Shown in pieces: positions 23,628 through 32,981 of a DNA stretch of 64,000 nucleotides (position 1 is the first letter of the stretch; every line of letters begins with the position of its first letter). The notes beneath the pieces are model-generated. The model saw nothing but the letters and a program-made list of their open reading frames with translations, made no database searches and was not told the DNA's origin. A program made the translations under genes and the position numbers. The stretch is taken from the NCBI GenBank assembly GCA_016794345.1, contig JAEUKE010000115.1, forward strand, positions 51,794 through 115,793. The letters run 5' to 3'. This DNA is from Myxococcales bacterium. GTDB lineage: Bacteria > Myxococcota_A > Polyangia > Polyangiales > Polyangiaceae.

Positions 23628-25636
23628 ACCAAGCGCAGGTCGGCGTTGCGACGGGCGATTCGCTGGACGTTCGCAGCTTCCAAGTCACGCAGGCGATGAG
23701 CCGCCTCTTCCGCATCGAGGTCGCGGCGGTCTCGTCGAACCCCGACATCGACTTCGACGAGATCATCGGAAAGGAGGCGCGATTTTCGCTCTCGACCGCG
23801 AGCTCCCGCCACGCCTGGACGGGCATCTGCGTCGAGATCGATCAGATCCGCGTCGACAAGGACAACCTCGCGACCTACTCGCTGGTCCTCGTCCCGCGCG
23901 CGTACCTCCTCACCCAGCGGAAGAACTACCGCATCTTCCAGTTCAAGAGCGAGATCGACATCGTCCGCCAGATCCTCGGCGAATGGGGCGTCGAGCACCG
24001 CGCGCAGGTCGACTCCGGCTCGCACCTCCCGCGCAAGTACCGGGTCCAGTACGCCGAGAGCGACTTCGACTTCGTGTGCCGCATGCTGGAGGACGCGGGT
24101 ATCAGCTTCCACTTCGAGGGCTCGGACGACGGCACGACGATGGTCCTCGACGACGCGCCTCAGACCCGCGAGCTCGGCTTCCCCCTTCTCGCGTTCCACG
24201 ACAAACCCGAGGTCGGTGACACCCGCTTCGTCACGCAGGTGGGCGTCGCGCAGCGGACCCGCCCCGGGAAGACCACGATCGGAGATCTCGACTACCGGCG
24301 AGCGAGCACGCAGCAGCCCCGCCTCTCGGCGACCGGCGGCCTCGGTCAGGAGAGCGTGCTCGAGCAGTTCGACTACCAGCCGGGCGCGTTCCTCTATCAA
24401 GGCTCGGGCGGCGGCAACACGCCGGCGGCCGACGATCGCGGCGCGTCCCGGACGGACGAGTCGGCGGGCAACCGCAAGACCCAGAGCTGGCTCTCCGGCC
24501 GGCGCCAGGACGCCATGCGCGCGTCGCTCGAATCGAACGAGCTCGGCCTTGCTCCCGGGGCCATCTTCTCCATCAGCGGTCACCCCCATGCCGCGCTCGC
24601 CTCGGGGTCATCGCTGCTCGTCACGAGCGCGTCGATCGAGGGTGAGCACGACGACGACTGGCGCGTCGAGGTCGAGGCGGTGGGCGCTGCCGCCGCCTTC
24701 CGGCCCGAGCACGTGACGCCGCGACCGAAGGTGAAGGGGCTCGAGAGCGCCACGGTGGTCGGTCCCTCCGGGGAGGAGATCCACTCCGACGAGTACGGTC
24801 GCGTTCGCGTCCACTTCCACTGGGACCGCGAGAGCCGAAGAAACGAGGAGAGCTCGTGTTGGCTGCCGGTCAACCAGCCCTGGGCCGGCGCGAGCTTCGG
24901 CGGCGTGAACCTGCCGCGCATCGGCCAGGAGGTGCTCGTCGAGTTCCTGGGCGGTGATCCCGATCGGCCCATGGTCGTCGGGCGCGTGTTCACGCAGCCG
25001 AACCCGCCGAACTACCCGATGCCGGAGGGGAAGAAGATCACCGGCATCATCGGCAAGGTCTCGCCCGCCATGGTCACGGGCGCGGCGTCGGAGATGCGGA
25101 CCTGGGAGTTCACCGACACCTTCGCGAAGGACTGGTCGTCTCCGGCATTCAAGGCCCAGCCGCCGAAGCCGATGTCGCCGTACATGAACGACAACGCGTT
25201 CGTGCTCGGTGACGCGCAAGGCGAGGACATCACGTTCATCCAGGCCCGGAAGGACATGAACTGGCTGATCAAGAACAACTGGACGAGTGTGGTGGGCAAC
25301 TACCGCGGAACCTTCGTCGGCCGCGACGACATGCTCAAGGTCCGCAACAAGCAGAAGATCGAGGTCAAAGAGAACCAGGAGCTGCGGGTCGTCCAGAGCC
25401 AGTTCATCGAGGTGGTGAAGCTCCGCGACGAGCGCGTCGACAAGGAGCTCGCGCTGTCGGTGTTGTCCGACGCCGGCGTGAAGACCGACGGCACCGCCGA
25501 GTACAAGGCGCCGAAGGGCATCTGCGTCCAGAGCGAGGAGGCCATCGTCTTCAAGGTGAAGGACTCCTCCATCACGGTCACCAAGCCGGAGATCGTCATC
25601 TCGTCCCCCAAGGTCGACATCAACCCCGAGTCCTGA
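23621..25636 (+). CDS. vgrG: Type VI secretion spike protein VgrG (second copy)
   Basis: A 671-residue VgrG starting MVNQAQVGVATG at ATG 23621, inside the end of the PAAR gene. It shares the full gp27/gp5 plan with its neighbours (DVRSFQVTQAMSRLFRIEV, FVCRMLEDAGISFHFEG, ATVVGPSGEEIHSDEYGRV, NLPRIGQEVLVEFLGGDPDRP). It diverges in the segment after the OB domain (residues about 460-540) and in the C-terminal beta-helix, which ends VDINPES. The variable end probably selects its PAAR/cargo partner; the PAAR gene directly upstream is the obvious one. No fused toxin domain is present. A longer frame from 23552 is out of keeping with the family N-terminus. Confidence 0.93.
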   Translation: MVNQAQVGVATGDSLDVRSFQVTQAMSRLFRIEVAAVSSNPDIDFDEIIGKEARFSLSTASSRHAWTGICVEIDQIRVDKDNLATYSLVLVPRAYLLTQRKNYRIFQFKSEIDIVRQILGEWGVEHRAQVDSGSHLPRKYRVQYAESDFDFVCRMLEDAGISFHFEGSDDGTTMVLDDAPQTRELGFPLLAFHDKPEVGDTRFVTQVGVAQRTRPGKTTIGDLDYRRASTQQPRLSATGGLGQESVLEQFDYQPGAFLYQGSGGGNTPAADDRGASRTDESAGNRKTQSWLSGRRQDAMRASLESNELGLAPGAIFSISGHPHAALASGSSLLVTSASIEGEHDDDWRVEVEAVGAAAAFRPEHVTPRPKVKGLESATVVGPSGEEIHSDEYGRVRVHFHWDRESRRNEESSCWLPVNQPWAGASFGGVNLPRIGQEVLVEFLGGDPDRPMVVGRVFTQPNPPNYPMPEGKKITGIIGKVSPAMVTGAASEMRTWEFTDTFAKDWSSPAFKAQPPKPMSPYMNDNAFVLGDAQGEDITFIQARKDMNWLIKNNWTSVVGNYRGTFVGRDDMLKVRNKQKIEVKENQELRVVQSQFIEVVKLRDERVDKELALSVLSDAGVKTDGTAEYKAPKGICVQSEEAIVFKVKDSSITVTKPEIVISSPKVDINPES

Positions 25637-25646
25637 GGAGCGTCCG

Positions 25647-27713
25647 ATGTCCGGAAACAACAACGCGCGCGTGCGGGTGGCCTCGGGTGACGACCTCGAT
25701 GTCCGGAGCTTCTCGGTCCGGCAGGGCATGAGCCAGCTCTTCGAGATCGAGCTCTCGGTCGTCTCCTCCAACCTCGACGTGGACTTCGACGCGGTCATCG
25801 GCAACGCCGCGAGCTTCAGCCTCGAGACGCGCCGATCCCACATGGCCTGGTCGGGGATCTGCCGGGAGATGGAGCAACACCGCGTGGAGGAGGCGGGCCT
25901 GGCCACCTATCGGCTCCTCCTCGTTCCGCAGCTCTGGCTGCTCTCGCAGCGCAAGAACTACCGCGTCTTCCAGTACAAGTCGGAGCTGGAGATCGTCCGG
26001 CAGATCCTCGGCGAGTGGGGCATCGAGCACGACGCGAGGGTCGACGGCGGCGCGCACGGGAAGCGGAAGTTCCGCGTCCAGTACGGCGAGAGCGACTTCA
26101 CGTTCATCAGCCGCATGATGGAGGACGCGGGGATCAGCTACTTCTTCGAGCCCTCGGACGGCGGCACCAAGCTCGTCCTCGCGGACGAGCCACAGACGGG
26201 CGAGCTCGCTCACGCGGGCATCCCTTACGAAGACGAGCCCGGGACGACGGTGGAGCGCTTCGTGACCCGGGTCGCGGTCTCCTCGAAGCTCAGGCCCGGC
26301 AAGATGACGATCGGCGACCTGGACTACCGTCGGGACAGCACGAACCAACCGCGCGCCACCTTCACCGCGGGGCTCGCGCACGAGTCGGCGCTCGAGCAGT
26401 TCGACTACGAGCCCGGGGCCTTCCTCTACACGGCCTCCGGCGACGGCTCGACGCCGGCCGCGGACGATCGCGGCGCGTCGCGGACCGACGAAGAGCAGGG
26501 GGCACGCAAGACGAAGAACAGGCTCTACGAGCGGCGCAACGGCGCCAAGGCGGTGAGCTTCGAGTCCAGCGTGCTGGAGATCGCGCCCGGGGCCGTCGTC
26601 AGCATCGCCGGTCACCCGCACCGCGCTGCCGCCCAGACGCTCCTCGTGACCGAGGCGGACGTGGACGGGACCCACGACGGAGAGTGGCGCGTGGTCGTGG
26701 GGACGGTGTCTTCGGCGGACCCGTATCGACCGGATCCCGTGACGCCCAAGCCGGAGGTGCTCGGCCTCGAGAGCGCCACGGTCGTCGGCCCCTCGGGTGA
26801 GGAGATCCACACGGACGAGTGGGCGCGCGTGCGCGTCCACTTCCATTGGGATCGCGAGAGCCAGCGCAACGACGAGAGCTCGTGTTGGATCCCGACGAAC
26901 CAGCCCTGGGCCGGCAAGGGGTTCGGCGCGATCAACCTGCCGCGTATCGGGCAGGAGGTCTTCGTCTCCTTCCTCGGCGGCGACCCCGACAGGCCCGTCG
27001 TCGTCGGCCGCGTCTACACGGAAGAGAACCCGGTTCCGGACCCGCTCCCGAAGTACAAGCAGGTCACCGGCATCTTCAGCGAGGCGACCCCGCGTATGGT
27101 GATGGGCGCGTCCGGCGGCTACGTCGGTCCCATGGGCGGCGGTCCGAAGAGCATCCATGGCGGCACGCCCATGTCGAGCCAGCAGATCGCGAGCACCGTC
27201 ACGCAGTCGGGGCCGTTCCAGGCCGTCTCACCGACCGGGACGAACCACGCCTGGAAGGGCAGCGGCATGAAGCTCGACGACATGAGCGGCGCGGAGAACC
27301 TCTATCTCCAGGCCAACAAGGACCTGCACATGGTCGTCTACAACGACTGGAAGACCGTCGTCGGCAACCACCGCGCGACCAAGATCGGGACGGACGACAT
27401 CCTCACCGTACGAGGCAACCAATACATCGAGATCGGCGACGAGCAGCGCACCGAGGTCACGAAGGACGTGGCGACGCGCGTGGAGCGCGACCGGAAAGAG
27501 AAGATCGGGAAGCAGCTCAAGCAGGAGGCGAAGAAGGAGATCGTCTTCGAGTCGAAGGTCGGCAACCTCATCATCTACGCCAAGAAGGCCATCAGGCTCG
27601 AGAGCGACAAGACGATCGAGCTGAAGGTCAAGAACTCCGTCGTCAAGCTCACGCCGGAGGAGATCCAGGTCCAGTCGGGCGCGGACAAGGTCCACATCAA
27701 CCCCGACAAATGA
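25647..27713 (+). CDS. vgrG: Type VI secretion spike protein VgrG (third copy)
   Basis: A 688-residue VgrG with GAGGAG just upstream of the ATG at 25647. The base and OB domains match the other two copies (DVRSFSVRQGMSQLFEIEL, FISRMMEDAGISYFFEP, ATVVGPSGEEIHTDEWARV, NLPRIGQEVFVSFLGGDPDRP). The linker after the OB domain (FSEATPRMVMGASGGYVGP) resembles that of the first copy more than the second. The C-terminal beta-helix ends VHINPDK without a toxin. It is the last gene of the island; no cargo gene follows in the next 180 bases, so its effector is unknown or shared. Confidence 0.93.
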   Translation: MSGNNNARVRVASGDDLDVRSFSVRQGMSQLFEIELSVVSSNLDVDFDAVIGNAASFSLETRRSHMAWSGICREMEQHRVEEAGLATYRLLLVPQLWLLSQRKNYRVFQYKSELEIVRQILGEWGIEHDARVDGGAHGKRKFRVQYGESDFTFISRMMEDAGISYFFEPSDGGTKLVLADEPQTGELAHAGIPYEDEPGTTVERFVTRVAVSSKLRPGKMTIGDLDYRRDSTNQPRATFTAGLAHESALEQFDYEPGAFLYTASGDGSTPAADDRGASRTDEEQGARKTKNRLYERRNGAKAVSFESSVLEIAPGAVVSIAGHPHRAAAQTLLVTEADVDGTHDGEWRVVVGTVSSADPYRPDPVTPKPEVLGLESATVVGPSGEEIHTDEWARVRVHFHWDRESQRNDESSCWIPTNQPWAGKGFGAINLPRIGQEVFVSFLGGDPDRPVVVGRVYTEENPVPDPLPKYKQVTGIFSEATPRMVMGASGGYVGPMGGGPKSIHGGTPMSSQQIASTVTQSGPFQAVSPTGTNHAWKGSGMKLDDMSGAENLYLQANKDLHMVVYNDWKTVVGNHRATKIGTDDILTVRGNQYIEIGDEQRTEVTKDVATRVERDRKEKIGKQLKQEAKKEIVFESKVGNLIIYAKKAIRLESDKTIELKVKNSVVKLTPEEIQVQSGADKVHINPDK

Positions 27714-27803
27714 GCCCACGCGTCGATGGTAGGGAGGTGACGGGGAGACTGGACCGCTGATTCGACGGGCGATCTGAGGCGGGCCGCAAACCGTTCGCCA
27801 CCA

Positions 27804-27820
27804 GCGAGCTTTGCGCTCGC
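27804..27820 (+). terminator. Weak hairpin after the third vgrG
   Basis: gcgagc (27804-27809) pairs with gctcgc (27815-27820) around tttgc, 90 bases past the vgrG stop. No T-run follows. The rest of 27714-27897 shows nothing definite; it must hold the promoter of the stress-protein gene. Confidence 0.3.
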
Positions 27821-27897
27821 CCTCGGCGTCCGTAACCCGTTCGCGCGCGAGGAATGCGCAAAGCGTCGGTGGAACGGCCCGTGCACGAGGGGCTTCC

Positions 27898-28764
27898 ATG
27901 ACCCAGGCCTTCCGGCGCGTGTTGGCAACGACCGATCTCGAGGCGACGTCCGACGCTGCGCTCCTCTGCGCGAGCGAGATCGCCCGCGGGGCCCACGCCG
28001 CGCTCGGGGTCGCGGTCGCGCTCCCCGTCGCGGGCCGCAAGCTCTCCGCGGGAGACGCGGCGGAGCGGCTCTATGATCACGTTCGTGTGGTGACGGGGCG
28101 CGAGCGGCACGCGTTCCACGCCTTCGTCGACGAGGGTCCGGCGCGGGATGCGATCCTGGCCCGCGCGGAGGACTTCGACGCCGACCTCATCGTGACCGGC
28201 TCGCACGGCCCCGCCTCACACGAGCGTCCTGAACGCCTCGGCAGCGTGGCGCTCTCGATCGTGAGGGACGCCGGTTGCTCGGTGCTCGTCTGCCGGACCA
28301 CGGCGCCGCGTGGGCCCGTCCTCGTCGCGCTCGACCTGGGCAAGAGCTCCACCCCGGTCCTGCGAGCGGGCGCGGCATTCGCCCAGATCATCGGCAGCAG
28401 CGCCACCGTCATGCACGCCGCGGACGTCGAGAGCCCCGATGTCCTGGTCGCGCTCACGACGTTCTTCTCGGGCACCGTTCCCTCCGGGCCCGACCCCGAG
28501 GCCATGCTCCTGCTCGCCAAGAGCGCGCTCGAGGCGGAGGTCGCGGCCGCCAATGTCACCGCCGACGTCGTCGTGCTCCGAGGCGACCCGAAGCGGGTCG
28601 TCATCAACAAGGCGGAGTCACTTGGTGCATCGACCATTGTCGTCGGCGCCACGACGCACCCGACGTTGGCCAGGCTCGGGCTCGGGTCGGTCGCCGAGGC
28701 GGCCGTCAAGCGCGCGGAGGCCTCGGTCTTCGTCGTTCGTTCGCCCCCCCAGCGCGCTGGGTGA
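27898..28764 (+). CDS. Tandem-domain universal stress protein
   Basis: A 288-residue cytoplasmic protein with two Usp domains. The first, residues about 5-138, has RVLATTDLEATSDAALLCASEIA, the nucleotide-loop-like DADLIVTGSHGPASHERPERLGSVA and VLVCR. The second, about 142-285, has VLVALDLGKSSTPVLRAGAAFA, TIVVGATTHPTLARLGLGSVAEA and VFVVR. Both keep most of the G-x2-G-x9-G-S/T ATP-binding pattern, so nucleotide binding is plausible. It starts at ATG 27898 (MTQAFRRVLA) with GAGGGG upstream. Transcribed rightward ahead of an unknown gene and a TRAP transporter. Confidence 0.85.
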   Translation: MTQAFRRVLATTDLEATSDAALLCASEIARGAHAALGVAVALPVAGRKLSAGDAAERLYDHVRVVTGRERHAFHAFVDEGPARDAILARAEDFDADLIVTGSHGPASHERPERLGSVALSIVRDAGCSVLVCRTTAPRGPVLVALDLGKSSTPVLRAGAAFAQIIGSSATVMHAADVESPDVLVALTTFFSGTVPSGPDPEAMLLLAKSALEAEVAAANVTADVVVLRGDPKRVVINKAESLGASTIVVGATTHPTLARLGLGSVAEAAVKRAEASVFVVRSPPQRAG

Positions 28765-28785
28765 GCTGATAGCCTCCGGGCTCTC

Positions 28786-29895
28786 ATGAGCCCGCCTGCT
28801 CTCGCCCACGCCGACCCGACCGCGCCCGACGATCGACTCGCCAGCGAGGCAGCCAGCCACCTCGCGAGACACCCCGCGCTCCAGTTGATGGCCGAGCTCC
28901 TCACTCGGCTGCGCGAGGTGGGCTTCCCGTGGTGGACGCCGGAGCACCTGCGCTCGGCTTACCCCGCCGCCGAGCGCATGCGTTGGCTGGTCAGGCGGCC
29001 GGACATCCGCCAGCGCATCACGACGCAGCTCACCGGGCTCGCTCCGCGCGCGGCTCGCAACAAGACACCGGAGTTCCAGGCCTCGTTGATCGACTCGGTG
29101 ATCGACGAAGGTGACATCACCCAGGACGTGTTCGAGCAGGCGTTCGAGCCGGTGGATATCGCGGTCTACGGTCCGGCGGCGGACCTCTGGCGTCTCTTCC
29201 GCAAGCGCATGCCCTGGGACGACGACGCGACCGTGCACCAGGATCTGGTCGGCTGGCTGGTCGGCGCGCTCCTCGCGGACAAGTCCGCGCTCGACGGCGC
29301 CCCACGTACGCCGGTCTTGAGCCCGCTCCAGGTCCGGACCGCGATCGACGGTCGAGTCTGGCACTCGCGAATCCCGCTCCACGTCCGCGTGGCGATCGAC
29401 GACGCGCGCTTCGCCCACCAGCGTGAGAAGCCGAGCGAGGCGTTTGGGGTCGAGCGGGATCTCCAGATCGCCACCCCGGCCCTCATCGCCGCCAGCATCC
29501 CGCTGAAGGATCTCGGCGGCGTGCTCGACGTGGCCGGGCTCGCCCTCGGCTTCGAGGACGGGCAGCCTCCGTCCCGCTCGTTCGCGCGTGAGCACTCCGC
29601 GCGCCCGCCGGCACCTGCGGTGGAGGGCGCCGAAGAAGTCCCAAAACCGATCGAGCCGCTGCCGAGAGGAGGCGGCCCGGTCCCCAACCTCGCCGACCTC
29701 CTCGAGAGCCTACCGGCCGGAGCTGCCGCGGAGAGCTCGAGCGCGGGAGCGCGTCACGACTTCGCTTCACCGGACACGTACCAGGCGGGCGGGCCCGGCA
29801 TGGAGCACCTGCCGGACGAGCTCGAGCACACGAACCCGTGGGCCGTCGTGGGAGCGCCCGAGACCTCCGAAACCGACAAACCGCCGAAGGAATGA
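28786..29895 (+). CDS. Conserved-looking hypothetical protein upstream of a TRAP transporter
   Basis: A 369-residue soluble protein that I do not recognise. Residues 1-260 look folded and mainly helical, with Trp-rich patches (GFPWWTPEHLR, RMRWLVRRPDIRQRI, DLWRLFRKRMPWDDD, DLVGWLVGALL). From about 265 it is Pro/Ala/Glu-rich and probably disordered. No signal peptide, transmembrane helix or catalytic motif is seen. It lies 18 bases upstream of the DctQ gene in the same direction and ends in PPKE with a similar charged style to the transporter termini, so it may be an accessory to that transporter. That link is inference from position only. Confidence 0.6.
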   Translation: MSPPALAHADPTAPDDRLASEAASHLARHPALQLMAELLTRLREVGFPWWTPEHLRSAYPAAERMRWLVRRPDIRQRITTQLTGLAPRAARNKTPEFQASLIDSVIDEGDITQDVFEQAFEPVDIAVYGPAADLWRLFRKRMPWDDDATVHQDLVGWLVGALLADKSALDGAPRTPVLSPLQVRTAIDGRVWHSRIPLHVRVAIDDARFAHQREKPSEAFGVERDLQIATPALIAASIPLKDLGGVLDVAGLALGFEDGQPPSRSFAREHSARPPAPAVEGAEEVPKPIEPLPRGGGPVPNLADLLESLPAGAAAESSSAGARHDFASPDTYQAGGPGMEHLPDELEHTNPWAVVGAPETSETDKPPKE

Positions 29896-29913
29896 TGTAA
29901 CGTCCCGGGACCT

Positions 29914-31224
29914 ATGGCGAAGAAGAAGGGCGGGAAGAAGCGCCACCCGGAGACGTCTGATGTTCAGAAGACGAAGCCGGACACGGCCGCGCCCGCGCCC
30001 GACGAGGCGGAGCCCACGCAGCCCGATGACGGAGGTGGCGAGGACGGAGGTGGCGAGAGCGAAGCGAGCGCCAGCCCGCCTCCCGCGAAGAGCGCGGCGC
30101 CACCGGTCCCGCCCGCAGCCGGCCCCAAGCCGCTGCCGCCCGGCGCACCTTGGCTGAAGCCGTTCATCTTCTTCGACAAGTGGTGGACGTGGTTCGAGGA
30201 GCGACTGCTCGTCGTCGTGGTGATCGGGCTCATGGCCGTCATGGCCGCATGGGTCCTCCTGAAGGGCCTGCAGGAGCCGGTGACGTCGGAGAGCAAGGCC
30301 GGCATGGTGCTCCGCGCGGTCGTCGGTGTGATCGCGCTCGGCCCGACCGTCTGGGTCCTCACGAAACGTCTGGGTTGGTCGGAGTCCCAGCGACGCTTCG
30401 CGGCTGTCGCGGGGATCGTCGCCGGCGCGGGCGCCGCGCCGCTCTGGCGGTCGTGGGGGGTCGAGTACTTCGGCCACATGCTCAACTGGCTTCAGGAGGG
30501 CTCGAGCCTCACCATGCTCGGCCAGCTGCGCGGCGTCTCCACGCGCCTCACCGTCTTGCTCGCGATGATCGGCGCGAGCCTCGCCGCCGCGGGCGGCAAG
30601 CACATCAACATCGACGCGTTCCTCCGGTTCATCCCGAAGAAGCTCAAGCTGCCGTCGTTCGTGACGGCTTCGATAGCGACCGTGGCGGTCTGCTTCGTCG
30701 CCGCGTGGGGCTTCTTCGAGAACATCTCGATCAACAACTTCGGCGCCCAGCGCGACTGGACGTGGCAGAAGAAGATCGAGCACGTCGAGCACCACGTCTC
30801 CCAGGATCTGTTCCTGTGGCGCCAGCAGATGAAGTTCGATCTCGAGGCGCTGCCCGTCGTCGTCGGCGGAGGCAAGTGGGACGACGAGACGCGGATGAAC
30901 GGCCGCCAGTGGAACGAGTTCGTCGAGAAGAGCGGCTACCGCGACTACTTCACCAAAGAAGAGGTGGACGCCATCCTCGCGCCGCCGTCGGGTCTCGACG
31001 GGTCGCGCATCCCGATGGTCATCGTCCCCGACGGGTCGCCGCGCGGATTGCTCGTCTTCACCATGAACCTCACGTTCCCGTTCGGGCTCGTCATCCTCGG
31101 CATCCGCTTTCTCTTGCGGATGTTGCTCGTGCTGGGCGGTCGAGAGGAGCTCGATCCCGACGTGGAGTTCCTCGAGCACCAGGATGAGCAGCCGGCGAAG
31201 AGCGAGAAGGAGGCGTCGTCGTGA
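29914..31224 (+). CDS. TRAP transporter small permease (DctQ-like), unusually large
   Basis: A 436-residue protein where DctQ subunits are normally about 160-200. Residues 1-85 are a cytoplasmic Lys/Asp/Glu/Pro-rich extension. Membrane helices follow (RLLVVVVIGLMAVMAAWVLL, AVVGVIALGPTVWVL, AAVAGIVAGAGAAPLW), then the DctQ hallmark AAAGGKHINIDAFLRFIPKK and a helix FVTASIATVAVCFVAAWGFF. About 115 polar residues (270-385; EHVEHHVSQDLFLWRQQ, YRDYFTKEEVDAIL) separate this from the last helix FGLVILGIRFLLRMLLVLG. The insert should face the periplasm. A 10-bp palindrome GTCCCGGGAC at 29902-29911 ends 2 bases before the ATG. It overlaps the DctM gene by four bases. Confidence 0.75.
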   Translation: MAKKKGGKKRHPETSDVQKTKPDTAAPAPDEAEPTQPDDGGGEDGGGESEASASPPPAKSAAPPVPPAAGPKPLPPGAPWLKPFIFFDKWWTWFEERLLVVVVIGLMAVMAAWVLLKGLQEPVTSESKAGMVLRAVVGVIALGPTVWVLTKRLGWSESQRRFAAVAGIVAGAGAAPLWRSWGVEYFGHMLNWLQEGSSLTMLGQLRGVSTRLTVLLAMIGASLAAAGGKHINIDAFLRFIPKKLKLPSFVTASIATVAVCFVAAWGFFENISINNFGAQRDWTWQKKIEHVEHHVSQDLFLWRQQMKFDLEALPVVVGGGKWDDETRMNGRQWNEFVEKSGYRDYFTKEEVDAILAPPSGLDGSRIPMVIVPDGSPRGLLVFTMNLTFPFGLVILGIRFLLRMLLVLGGREELDPDVEFLEHQDEQPAKSEKEASS

Positions 31225-32888
31225 CGAAGCTCTCCTCCATCGTCATCACGATCCTGACGTTCATCGGGATGCCGCTCTTCGCCGTCATGGGCGGGATCTC
31301 GCTCCTCGCGTGGATCAGCCACGAGCGCGAGGACGCGCGCTCCTTCATGCACATCGCGGCGAACGTGCTCGCCGACACGTTCCTCACGTCGCCCATCCTG
31401 GTCACGGTCCCTCTCTTCACCTTCGCCGGCTACCTCATGGCGGAGTCGAAGACCCCCGATCGTCTGGTGCGCGCCGCCAGCGCGGCCCTGGGATGGATGC
31501 CTGGCGGGCTCGCGGTTGTTTGTATCTTCGCGAACGCCTTCTTCACGACGATGACGGGCGGCAGCGGCGTCACCATCGTGGCCATCGGCGGGCTGCTCTA
31601 CCCGGCCCTCCTCAAGCAGGGTTACCCGCAGCGCTACGCGCTCGGCCTCGTGACTGCGGCCGGCGCGGTCGGCCTCCTCTTCTTCCCCAGCCCGCTCGTG
31701 ATGATCTACGCGTTCATCGCGGGCGTGGACATCGACCGCGCGTACCTCGCGCTGCTGGTCCCTGGTCTCGTGCTGATGGCGGTCCTCGTCGGCCACGCCG
31801 TGCTCGTGGGGCTGCGGTCGAAGGTACCGCGCGCCAGGTTCGACGGCCCCGAGACGCTCCGCGCGATGTGGGACGCCAAGTGGGAGATCATCGCGCCGGT
31901 GCTCGTCCTCGGCGGGATGGGGACCGGCACCATGGGCATCGACGAGGCCGCGGCCGCCGCCGCGACCTACATCCTCGTGGTCGAGGTCTACGTCTACAAG
32001 GACCTCACCTGGAAGGACGTGGTGCGCATCGCGCGCGAGGCCATCAGCCTCTCGGGCGCGATCCTCATGATCCTCTTCATGGCGACGGCGCTCACCAACT
32101 ACGTGGTCGACGCCCAGATCCCGCTCCACATCCTCGAGTGGTTCACGAACAACGGGATGGACAAGACGTGGGAGTTTCTCATCGTCCTCAACATCTTCCT
32201 GTTCATCCTCGGCGTCGTGATGGACGAGTTCAGCGCGATGTTGGTCGCACTCCCGCTCATCGTCCCGCTGGCAGCGAAGTTCGGGGTCAGCCCGTTCCAC
32301 CTGGCCGTGATGGTGCTGCTCAACATCGAGATCGCCTACATCTCGCCCCCGATCGGCATCAACCTCTACATCGCGAGCTTCCGGTTCAACAAACCGATCT
32401 CGATGGTGTACAGCGTCGTCATGCCGTTCGTCTGGATCCTGACGGCGAGCACCGTGCTGTTCGTGTTCGCGCCGGTGCTCTCGACGTTCACCCTGACCGA
32501 CGACATCGCGGAGGCCCGCGCGCAGGCCGAGAAGGACGGCTCGTCGCCCCGCGACGCCTGGCTGCTCGAGTGCGTGCAGACGGACCCGAACCACCCGCGG
32601 CCGTGCACGGACGCGGACCGTGAGAAGTACGGGGAGCTCGGTGACGGCCACCATCAGCCCGTGCCCGGCGAGGGCGCAGGCGGCGGCGCGCCCGCCGGTG
32701 AGGAGAAGCCCCCTGTCGAGCTGAGCGCGGACGAGGCAGCGAAGGCCGAGAAGGAGAAGGCCGACCTGCTCGCCGAGATGCTCGGGGAGACGCCGAAGAA
32801 AGACGACAAGGCCGACGCCGGCGTCGACGCAGGTGCGGGCGGCGGGGCCGCCGGCACCTCGTCGAGCACCACGTCCGGCGGCGAGTGA
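31221..32888 (+). CDS. dctM: TRAP transporter large permease (DctM family) with acidic C-terminal tail
   Basis: A 555-residue inner-membrane protein with about 12 hydrophobic segments. Family features include TVPLFTFAGYLMAES, FANAFFTTMTGGSGVTIVAIGGLLYPAL, FFPSPLVMIYAFIAGVDI, FLFILGVVMDEFSAMLVALPLIVPL and the conserved end AVMVLLNIEIAYISPPIGINLYI. It forms the substrate channel with the DctQ protein, driven by a sodium or proton gradient. Residues from about 445 to the end form a charged, Ala/Gly/Lys-rich tail (ELSADEAAKAEKEKADLLAEML) not found in ordinary DctM. GTG 31221 overlaps the DctQ stop. No DctP binding protein gene is in the window, so the substrate is unknown. Confidence 0.88.
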   Translation: MTKLSSIVITILTFIGMPLFAVMGGISLLAWISHEREDARSFMHIAANVLADTFLTSPILVTVPLFTFAGYLMAESKTPDRLVRAASAALGWMPGGLAVVCIFANAFFTTMTGGSGVTIVAIGGLLYPALLKQGYPQRYALGLVTAAGAVGLLFFPSPLVMIYAFIAGVDIDRAYLALLVPGLVLMAVLVGHAVLVGLRSKVPRARFDGPETLRAMWDAKWEIIAPVLVLGGMGTGTMGIDEAAAAAATYILVVEVYVYKDLTWKDVVRIAREAISLSGAILMILFMATALTNYVVDAQIPLHILEWFTNNGMDKTWEFLIVLNIFLFILGVVMDEFSAMLVALPLIVPLAAKFGVSPFHLAVMVLLNIEIAYISPPIGINLYIASFRFNKPISMVYSVVMPFVWILTASTVLFVFAPVLSTFTLTDDIAEARAQAEKDGSSPRDAWLLECVQTDPNHPRPCTDADREKYGELGDGHHQPVPGEGAGGGAPAGEEKPPVELSADEAAKAEKEKADLLAEMLGETPKKDDKADAGVDAGAGGGAAGTSSSTTSGGE

Positions 32889-32981
32889 TCGGAGGCGGCG
32901 AATCGCCGCGTCCGACCGCCACCACGTGGCATACAGGCTGCCGGGAATCGATACCGCCACCCGGCGGTTGTCGATCCCCCT

